DNA of 46,180 nucleotides from the NCBI GenBank assembly GCA_025450755.1, contig JANWLR010000024.1:1-46180 (forward strand). Direction: 5' to 3'. This DNA is from Sphingomicrobium sp. (lineage in GTDB: Bacteria; Pseudomonadota; Alphaproteobacteria; Sphingomonadales; Sphingomonadaceae). Under the pieces are notes generated by a model. It ran no database searches and had not been told where the DNA came from. It saw only the letters and a program-made list of their open reading frames with translations. The position numbers were made by a program, and so were the translations under genes. This document shows positions 41,826 to 46,180 of this stretch, one piece after another; the stretch's first letter is position 1; each line of letters begins with the position of its first letter.

Positions 41826-43207
41826 TCGCGCAGCCGCTGCCGAGACTTCGGCCGTAGCGCTCCGAACAGCGCGTCGATCTTCTCAGGCGACTTCTGGCCA
41901 GGCTTGAGATCGACCGCCGAGCCGACATCGATGGCATACGCGCCAAGGCGCTGGGCCGCGCGCGCATTATGCGGACCGATGCCGCCTGCGACAATTGCGC
42001 GGGAAAGCTCGCCATGGTGCTCGACCAGCTTCCAGTCGAAGCTGCGCCCGCTTCCTCCGTCATCATTATCGAAGACGATCCGGTCACCGCCGCGGCCGGT
42101 CAACGGCTCGCGCCCGACGCTGAGCGCCGTCCAAATCTCGCAAGTCTCGGGAAGCTCGCGCCGGAGGTCCCGGACATATCCGAGGTCCTCGTGCCCGTGC
42201 AGCTGCACGGCATGAAGATTCATCAGCGTAGCGATATCGACCAGCGTCGATGGCGGAGCGTCGCGAAAGACGCCGACGGGCAACATGCCAGACTGGCGGG
42301 CGGTTCCGGCCAGCGGCCCGGCTTCATGCGCCGTGACGTGGCGGGGGCTGCCAGGCACGAACACGAAACCGGCAAATGCCGCTGGCCGGGCGGCGCGGAT
42401 GTCAGCGCCGCAGTTCAATCCGCACAATTTGACGCGCCCGACTATTAGTTCGCGAGCGGCTTGCGCCGGTTCAGCGGCGCTCATCAGCGACGATCCGATC
42501 AGGAAACCATCGACTTCCCCTGACAGGCGTTCGATGTCCGCGCGGGTCGCAATGCCGGATTCGGAGACCAGTATGCGCTCAGGCGCCAAGCGCGCGAGGC
42601 GCTCCGTCGTGGCGAGATCGACGCTCAGATCGCGAAGATCGCGGTTGTTGATGCCGATCAGAGGCGCGCCAAGCGCGAGGGCGCGGCGCATCTCCGCTTC
42701 GTCGTGCACCTCGACCAGTGAATCCATGCCGAAGCGACGTGCCTCGGCAATCATCTCGCGCGCCTCTGCGTCACTGAGCAGCGAGAGCATCACCAGCACT
42801 GCGTCGGCTCCGGCAATGCGCGCTTCGGCGACCTGGCGCAGGTCGATGAAGAAGTCTTTGGCCAGGATCGGCCCGTCGAACTGGCGCCGTGCTGCAGCAA
42901 GATCGTCGAGCGATCCTCCGAAATAAGGCTGATCGCAAAGCACACTGAGCGCATTGGCGACGCCGGCATAGCCGCGCGCAAGCGCTGCAGGATCGGCCGT
43001 ACGCCGAATCATGCCCGCCGACGGCGATGCGCGCTTGATCTCGAGAATGAAGCGCGCCCCATTCTCGACGAGCACCGCTGTGAGGCTATGCTTGGTCGGT
43101 GATGCGTGGGAACGCAGCGAATCCAGTGTGACCCGCTCGAAGCGCTGCTTGAGTTCTTCGCGCTTGGCGGCCGCGATCTTGCCGAGGATTCCTGTTGGTT
43201 CAGCCAC
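41816..43207 (-). CDS. trpCF: Fused indole-3-glycerol-phosphate synthase / phosphoribosylanthranilate isomerase
   Basis: The 463-residue protein is two TIM barrels in one chain. TrpC (about 1-255) has [13 protein letters not shown] with the catalytic Lys, [16 protein letters not shown] and LVSESGI. TrpF (about 258-463) has [12 protein letters not shown] with the catalytic Cys, [21 protein letters not shown] and [10 protein letters not shown] with the Asp replaced by flanking residues. The order C-then-F and wording of the TrpF half resemble the E. coli fused enzyme. Start is GTG at 43207 ([10 protein letters not shown]) within the last codons of trpD, an 8-base overlap; upstream in-frame codons read antisense-like protein from trpD and are not conserved. 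Confidence 0.93.
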   Translation of the reverse strand: MAEPTGILGKIAAAKREELKQRFERVTLDSLRSHASPTKHSLTAVLVENGARFILEIKRASPSAGMIRRTADPAALARGYAGVANALSVLCDQPYFGGSLDDLAAARRQFDGPILAKDFFIDLRQVAEARIAGADAVLVMLSLLSDAEAREMIAEARRFGMDSLVEVHDEAEMRRALALGAPLIGINNRDLRDLSVDLATTERLARLAPERILVSESGIATRADIERLSGEVDGFLIGSSLMSAAEPAQAARELIVGRVKLCGLNCGADIRAARPAAFAGFVFVPGSPRHVTAHEAGPLAGTARQSGMLPVGVFRDAPPSTLVDIATLMNLHAVQLHGHEDLGYVRDLRRELPETCEIWTALSVGREPLTGRGGDRIVFDNDDGGSGRSFDWKLVEHHGELSRAIVAGGIGPHNARAAQRLGAYAIDVGSAVDLKPGQKSPEKIDALFGALRPKSRQRLRECA

Positions 43208-44276
43208 GGCTCGCCTCGATGTAGCGGTCGAGCACCCCGGCGGCAGCGCCCGAAAGCAGGACGTCTCGCGCATCGTCCGCTGCCTCCTTCAAGCTCGCAG
43301 CTTTGCCCGCGGTGTGAAGCAGCACCGCCGTGTTGAGAATGGTGATGTCGCTTTCCGCGCTCGAGCCGGTGCCCGACAACAGCGAGCGCAGGCGCTCTGC
43401 ATTCTCGGCCGGGTCGCCACCGGTCACGACATTCAGCGGAGCACGCTCGAGCCCGGCATCCTCGGGACTGAGCACGAGTTGCGTGATTTCGCCGTCGGAG
43501 AGACGGACGGCGAGGGTCTCGCCGTGCAACGCAACTTCGTCGAGACCCGAACCGTGGACCACGACCGCCTCGGCAACGCCCATCGCCTTCAGAGTCTCGG
43601 CAATGCGCCGCAACATTCTTGGATCCGCGACTCCGAGGAGCTGGACGGGCGGACGGGCCGGATTGATGCACGGACCAAGCAAATTCATGATCGTCCGAAC
43701 CGCGAGCTGGCGCCGAACCAGCGCTGCGTGCTTCATTCCCGGATGGTACGCGGGAGCGAAGAGGAAGCAGAAGCCGGTCTCATCGAGTAAGGCGCGTGCC
43801 TCACCCGGTGCGACGTCAATCTTCGCCCCAAGCGCTTCGAGTACGTCAGCCGAGCCGCACCGCGAGCTCACGCTGCGGTTGCCATGCTTGGCAATTGGCA
43901 AGCCGGCCGCGGCCGCGACGAAGGCCGTCGCGGTCGAAACGTTGATCAGCCCCGATCCGTCGCCTCCGGTGCCGCAGCAGTCCGCGAACAGATAGTCGGG
44001 CCGATCGAACGGCTGGGCAGCGGCCGAAAGAGCCCGCGCCGCTCCGATCATCTCGTCAACGGTCTCCCCCTTCATCCTTAGGGCAATCAGCATCCCGGCG
44101 ATTTCCGCCGGCTCGAGGCGCCCGAGGACGAGCCGCTCAAAGAGATGATCGGATTCATCGCTCGAAAGATCATCGCCGGCGAGCAGCTTGGGGAGCGGAT
44201 TGGGAACCGGCACGTCCGCCGGCAGATGGGCATGGTCCGCTTTGGCGGGTTCAGCGAGAAGAATGGCATTGGTCAT
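43200..44276 (-). CDS. trpD: Anthranilate phosphoribosyltransferase
   Basis: The 358-residue enzyme transfers phosphoribose to anthranilate. Motifs: DCCGTGGDGSGLINVSTATAFV for PRPP binding, KHGNRSVSSRCGSADVLEALG, and NLLGPCINPARPP, all in the family's standard order. It has about 25 extra residues at the N-terminus (AEPAKADHAHLPADVPVPNP) where enteric enzymes carry the TrpG domain; no glutaminase is present. ATG 44276 follows the attenuator stem by 15 bases. trpE and trpG are not in the window. It heads trpD-trpCF-trpB-trpA. Confidence 0.96.
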   Translation of the reverse strand: MTNAILLAEPAKADHAHLPADVPVPNPLPKLLAGDDLSSDESDHLFERLVLGRLEPAEIAGMLIALRMKGETVDEMIGAARALSAAAQPFDRPDYLFADCCGTGGDGSGLINVSTATAFVAAAAGLPIAKHGNRSVSSRCGSADVLEALGAKIDVAPGEARALLDETGFCFLFAPAYHPGMKHAALVRRQLAVRTIMNLLGPCINPARPPVQLLGVADPRMLRRIAETLKAMGVAEAVVVHGSGLDEVALHGETLAVRLSDGEITQLVLSPEDAGLERAPLNVVTGGDPAENAERLRSLLSGTGSSAESDITILNTAVLLHTAGKAASLKEAADDARDVLLSGAAAGVLDRYIEASRG

Positions 44277-44290
44277 GATCACGTTCCTGG

Positions 44291-44318
44291 AAATAAAAAA
44301 GCCCGCCGGTTGGCGGGC
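44291..44318 (-). terminator. trp attenuator: intrinsic terminator before trpD
   Basis: On the minus strand GCCCGCC (44318-44312) pairs with GGCGGGC (44307-44301) around a 4-base loop and is followed by TTTTTTATTT (44300-44291). It lies between the leader peptide stop (44348) and trpD (44276). A competing upstream pairing, TGATCG at the leader stop codon with CGATCA about 10 bases on, is visible. The placement with a Trp-rich leader is the classical attenuator arrangement. Confidence 0.85.
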
Positions 44319-44347
44319 GGGCATTCGATGATCGGTTTGCTATTCGA

Positions 44348-44437
44348 TCAGTCGCGCCATCGCGCCGCAAGCGTCGGGACGCGCCACCACCAGCGGTGAG
44401 CGGTCGAGGTTGCAGCGATGGCGACCAGGTTCGTCAT
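44348..44437 (-). CDS. trpL: trp operon leader peptide (29 aa, Trp-Trp-Trp)
   Basis: The minus strand codes for a 29-residue peptide: MTNLVAIAATSTAHR, then three consecutive TGG (Trp) codons at positions 16-18, RVPTLAAR, a fourth Trp at 27, and RD before TGA. It ends 30 bases before the terminator stem. Ribosome stalling at the Trp run when charged tRNA-Trp is scarce would favour antitermination and expression of trpD-trpCF-trpB-trpA. The WWWR end resembles the rhizobial trp leader peptide (WWWAR). AGGA lies 8-11 bases before the ATG; if the promoter guessed just upstream is right, the transcript would be nearly leaderless. Too short for routine gene calling. Confidence 0.85.
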   Translation of the reverse strand: MTNLVAIAATSTAHRWWWRVPTLAARWRD

Positions 44438-44447
44438 GCGAATCGCG

Positions 44448-44476
44448 TCCTAATGCAGCAACTTGGCCCGGGTCAA
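44448..44476 (-). promoter_or_regulatory. Candidate promoter for trpL-trpD operon
   Basis: TTGACC (minus strand, 44476-44471) is a good -35; the -10 is poor, with CATTAG or TTAGGA at 15-17 bases spacing (44455-44448). Transcription would begin within about 10 bases of the leader ATG at 44437. Confidence 0.35.
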
Positions 44477-44509
44477 TGTCTGGCGGTTGACGGCTTCAAT
44501 CTAGAGATG

Positions 44510-44523
44510 GCATTGGCCAATGC
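44510..44523. promoter_or_regulatory. 14-bp perfect palindrome between trpL and tRNA-Gly
   Basis: GCATTGGCCAATGC reads the same on both strands. It lies 4 bases before the mature tRNA-Gly end and about 34 bases upstream of the candidate trp -35, in the divergent control region. It could be an operator or the tRNA 5' leader structure. Confidence 0.35.
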
Positions 44524-44527
44524 GTGA

Positions 44528-44601
44528 GCGGGTGTAGCTCAATGGTAGAGCAGAAGCCTTCCAAGCTTACGACGAGGGTTCGATTCCCTTCACCCGCTCC
44601 A
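44528..44601 (+). tRNA. tRNA-Gly (anticodon TCC)
   Basis: Cloverleaf is complete: acceptor GCGGGTG (44528-44534) pairs with CACCCGC (44591-44597), D-arm TAGCTCAATGGTAGAGC, anticodon loop CTTCCAA with TCC in a GAAGC-type stem, T-loop GGTTCGATTCC, discriminator T at 44598 and encoded CCA at 44599-44601. With CCA the gene is 74 bases, usual for tRNA-Gly. It is on the plus strand, divergent from the trp leader. Confidence 0.95.
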
Positions 44602-44637
44602 ATCCCAGCATGCCGGGGCATGCTTCCGGGATTGGAG
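44597..44637. repeat. Long inverted repeat beginning in the tRNA-Gly 3' end
   Basis: CTCCAATCCC (44597-44606) plus AGCATGCC (44607-44614) pair with GGCATGCT (44617-44624) and, after a 3-base bulge TCC, GGGATTGGAG (44628-44637): 18 base pairs in all. The left arm starts in the acceptor end and CCA of the tRNA. No T-run follows, so it may be a rho-type stop, a processing signal for the 3' end, or a leftover of integration at the tRNA. Confidence 0.7.
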
Positions 44638-44742
44638 CGCGGGAGCGCAGTGAGCGGCGACAATGCGACCTGGCGCGGGCAGGTTCGAACTTGGCGCGCA
44701 GGCGAGCGTTAGCTCGCGGGGCGACTAACCGAAGCGTCTCGA

Positions 44743-44763
44743 AAGGGTGGAAAGCTGCCATTC
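44743..44763. repeat. Dispersed GGGTGGAAAG repeat, copy A
   Basis: The core is GGGTGGAAAGCTGCCATTC (44745-44763). The same core recurs as copy B at 45523-45546 and copy C at 46044-46062. The stretch 44638-44783 between the tRNA and the membrane protein gene has no other feature. Confidence 0.55.
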
Positions 44764-44783
44764 GGCGACGTTCGGAAATCCGC

Positions 44784-45491
44784 CTAAACCTCACGCGCCA
44801 GCAGCCGCCGCGCCTCGCCGCGACGCTTGGCGCGACGGCCGTAGAGCAACGACCAGAGGCTCAGCGCGCCCATCGTGCCATAACCAAGGATCGGGTTAAC
44901 GATCAGATACTCGCGGATGCTGAGCTCGAACACCAGCATCACGGATATCGCGACATCCGCGAGCAGCCCGAACCCCCACACCAGGGTCATGATTGTCATG
45001 GTGCGGCGGAAGCCCGCATGGACTTGGAGCCCCTCGAACTCCTTGGCCTCCTCATCCGATTTCCGCCGCATCGTCGCCCGCGCGAGTTCAAAAACCAGCG
45101 GTTTTCCCATCGCGGCCGAGCCAACGAACACGAGCCCGATCACTGCGGTGACGAGTTTCTCGCGGAGCTGAAGGAACCGCACCCCGCCCCCGCCGAGCAT
45201 TGCCAGCAGCGACAGCGCAATGCCGCAGACTACAAGCAATGAGAGCGCGTCGAGGCGGCGATGCCGGACAAACTCGACGAAGCTCCAAAGGATCGGCGGG
45301 ACCGAAGAAAGCAGTAGCGCCCTCACGTCGCCCAGCGGCGCCGCTGCATAGCCGTAGATTGCAAACGGCAGAATGAAGTTGACCAGCAGTTCGAGGAAGA
45401 TGCGACTGCCCTCCTTGCGGAGGTAGGCGGCAGCGCGCGCGAGCATGCCTCCGGATGGGAGGCGATTATCATTCTCGCGGACGTCGGTCAT
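44784..45491 (-). CDS. VC0807-type integral membrane protein
   Basis: The 235-residue protein has about six hydrophobic segments. The family-like features are FLELLVNFILPFAIYGYA, VPPILWSFVEFVRHRRLDALSLLVVCGIALSLLAML, LREKLVTAVIGLVFVGSAAMGKPLVFELAR, and WGFGLLADVAISVMLV with LGYGTMGALSLWSL, matching the VC0807 family as I recall it. That family is widespread and of unknown function. ATG 45491 is the first codon of the conserved-looking frame. The gene is convergent with tRNA-Gly and flanked by two copies of the GGGTGGAAAG repeat. Confidence 0.8.
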   Translation of the reverse strand: MTDVRENDNRLPSGGMLARAAAYLRKEGSRIFLELLVNFILPFAIYGYAAAPLGDVRALLLSSVPPILWSFVEFVRHRRLDALSLLVVCGIALSLLAMLGGGGVRFLQLREKLVTAVIGLVFVGSAAMGKPLVFELARATMRRKSDEEAKEFEGLQVHAGFRRTMTIMTLVWGFGLLADVAISVMLVFELSIREYLIVNPILGYGTMGALSLWSLLYGRRAKRRGEARRLLAREV

Positions 45492-45522
45492 CGACGAGCC
45501 TTAGGATCAGTCGGCGAGTGTC

Positions 45523-45546
45523 AGCAATGGGTGGAAAGTTGCCATT
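45523..45546. repeat. Dispersed GGGTGGAAAG repeat, copy B
   Basis: AGCAATGGGTGGAAAGTTGCCATT (45523-45546) extends the core by AGCAAT on the left and differs from copy A by one base inside (GTTG for GCTG). It fills the gap between the two minus-strand membrane protein genes and overlaps the last two bases of the second. Confidence 0.6.
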
Positions 45547-45979
45547 AGCCGCCCAAGAGGAAAACGAACTTCTGAAGGTCGATTTGCCTGCCCTCTATGC
45601 GAATTGTTTCGCCGTTCCGCGCAACTCTGATGTTATCGGAATCCCAGCGCTTCAAGCGCCCCTTGGTGCTGTTCCACTGCCCGTCGCCTCTACTCTCGAA
45701 AAACGGGGAGCGGTCAAGCATTGCGGCAATGCGAGGCTCGTCGATAGCTGGTAGCAACAGGCTAGATGGAGTCGACCGCCGCATACTGCCCACGAATCCA
45801 GCGTAAGCACCAACGCCAGTGAATAGCGCCAGCTTCGGGTTCACCCACCCAAGGCAGACGAACGGCAATACCACGACTGCGACAAAAACTAGCTGGTCTA
45901 CGCCATAGATGGGAAGCAGTGCGCGGCGTAGCGTTCCATAGCGCGGCACCACAATGCCAATTGGTCCAGCTTGGTTCAT
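45545..45979 (-). CDS. Hypothetical membrane protein
   Basis: The 144-residue protein has two hydrophobic segments after a short N-terminal tail (YGVDQLVFVAVVVLPFVCLGWV and LALFTGVGAYAGFVGSM, about residues 25-67), then a soluble part (PRIAAMLDRSPFF...RLKRWDSDNIRVARNGETIRIEGRQIDLQKFVFLLGG). The soluble end looks like a real folded domain of a family found in sphingomonads, but I do not know a name for it. It is less GC-rich than its neighbours. Confidence 0.6.
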   Translation of the reverse strand: MNQAGPIGIVVPRYGTLRRALLPIYGVDQLVFVAVVVLPFVCLGWVNPKLALFTGVGAYAGFVGSMRRSTPSSLLLPAIDEPRIAAMLDRSPFFESRGDGQWNSTKGRLKRWDSDNIRVARNGETIRIEGRQIDLQKFVFLLGG

Positions 45980-46043
45980 CTCGTCAGCATAGCGGCGCTG
46001 CTAACGCCCGCAATGGGTGCAGACCTGACCCGGCTAAGGGTCT

Positions 46044-46062
46044 CAATGGGGTGGAAAGCTGT
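46044..46062. repeat. Dispersed GGGTGGAAAG repeat, copy C, at the IS110 left end
   Basis: CAATGGGGTGGAAAGCTGT (46044-46062) shares the core of copies A and B but its right side (CTGCCATT there) is replaced by CTGTTGGGGTGGACGG, so the repeat appears cut at its 3' part where the IS element begins. Confidence 0.5.
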
Positions 46063-46180
46063 TGGGGTGGACGGCTCCCAGCGGCATCGCAATGTGCCAA
46101 GGTGAGGTCGTTGTAGGACTCACAAAAGGAAGCCGTCCGTGACAGACATTATCCGCGTTGGCCTCGATACGTCAAAGAGC
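46061..46180 (+). mobile_element. IS110-family insertion sequence, left end (truncated by window)
   Basis: The non-coding left part holds GGACGGCT (46069-46076) and its perfect complement AGCCGTCC (46131-46138), the second directly before the transposase start. Sequence of this kind (TGGACGGCTCCC... AATGTGCCAAGGTGAG) is typical of IS110/IS1111 left ends. The exact boundary is uncertain, estimated between 46058 and 46068. The element continues beyond the window. Confidence 0.65.
46139..46180 (+). CDS. IS110-family transposase, N-terminal 14 codons (partial)
   Basis: GTG at 46139 begins a frame with TDIIRVGLDTSKS to the window edge. VGLDTSKS is the first RuvC-like strand of the DEDD transposase domain, whose first catalytic Asp is in GLDTSK. 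AAGGA lies 8 bases upstream. Only the beginning is visible; the DEDD remainder and the C-terminal Ser-containing domain (Tnp20) lie outside. Confidence 0.75.
   Translation, partial: MTDIIRVGLDTSKS

Noticed and set aside
40776-42215. 479-codon plus-strand frame opposite trpB and trpCF
   Set aside because: Antisense shadow; trp genes have complete motifs.

Overview
The window is GC-rich chromosomal DNA from an alphaproteobacterium, most likely of the order Sphingomonadales. This rests on the gene families present (plant-type GshA, BamF/DUF3035, CtrA-type DNA-binding domain, 29-residue trp leader with a WWW run), on a good match to the alphaproteobacterial EcfG stress promoter, and on sphingomonad-like dispersed repeats. 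The order is inferred from recognised families, not from a database search. Most of the window is housekeeping DNA with dense, often overlapping genes; accessory features lie between about 2.1 and 6.6 kb, around 36.1 kb, and in the last 2 kb.

Layout. 0-2.1 kb: 3' end of a peptidyl-dipeptidase gene, a haloperoxidase-like hydrolase and an NmrA-type SDR. 2.1-4.3 kb (minus): a degenerate J-domain membrane protein, a small membrane-anchored protein and a polyproline lipoprotein with an EcfG-like promoter. 4.5-5.9 kb: an RNase II-like exonuclease, then about 730 bp with no secure gene. 6.4-8.8 kb (minus): rpsM-rpsK-rpoA as a self-contained unit with its own promoter and terminator but without rplQ. 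8.9-14.3 kb: DUF2127, ribF, ileS, lspA, bamF (flavin cofactor synthesis, tRNA charging, lipoprotein maturation, outer-membrane assembly). 14.3-18.3 kb: a CtrA-like DNA-binding protein, an unknown protein, a sulfurtransferase, ung, queF and a ketopantoate-reductase-like gene.

18.3-25.1 kb (minus): an envelope-protease run hflK-hflC-degP followed by a secreted unknown, an NTF2-like protein and an OPT transporter. 25.2-30.1 kb: mrp (Fe-S carrier), a CoA-binding protein, pmbA, ubiA and rsmE. 30.1-36.1 kb: gshA-pip in tight coupling, a penicillin-acylase-family enzyme and an MHS-type MFS transporter. 36.1-44.5 kb: a decayed gene, then one minus-strand array trpL-trpD-trpCF-trpB-trpA-ku-ligD that joins an attenuator-controlled tryptophan operon to a two-gene bacterial NHEJ system. 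44.5-46.2 kb: tRNA-Gly(TCC) with a long inverted repeat at its 3' end, two membrane proteins, three copies of a short repeat and the left end of an IS110-family element cut by the window edge.

The most notable things are the unannotated trp leader peptide with its terminator (44291-44437), the EcfG-type promoter before the polyproline lipoprotein, the isolated ribosomal/RNA polymerase trio, the trp-NHEJ junction, the receiver-less CtrA-like regulator and the IS110 left end. I found no CRISPR array, no phage module and no evidence for a wholly new multi-gene system.
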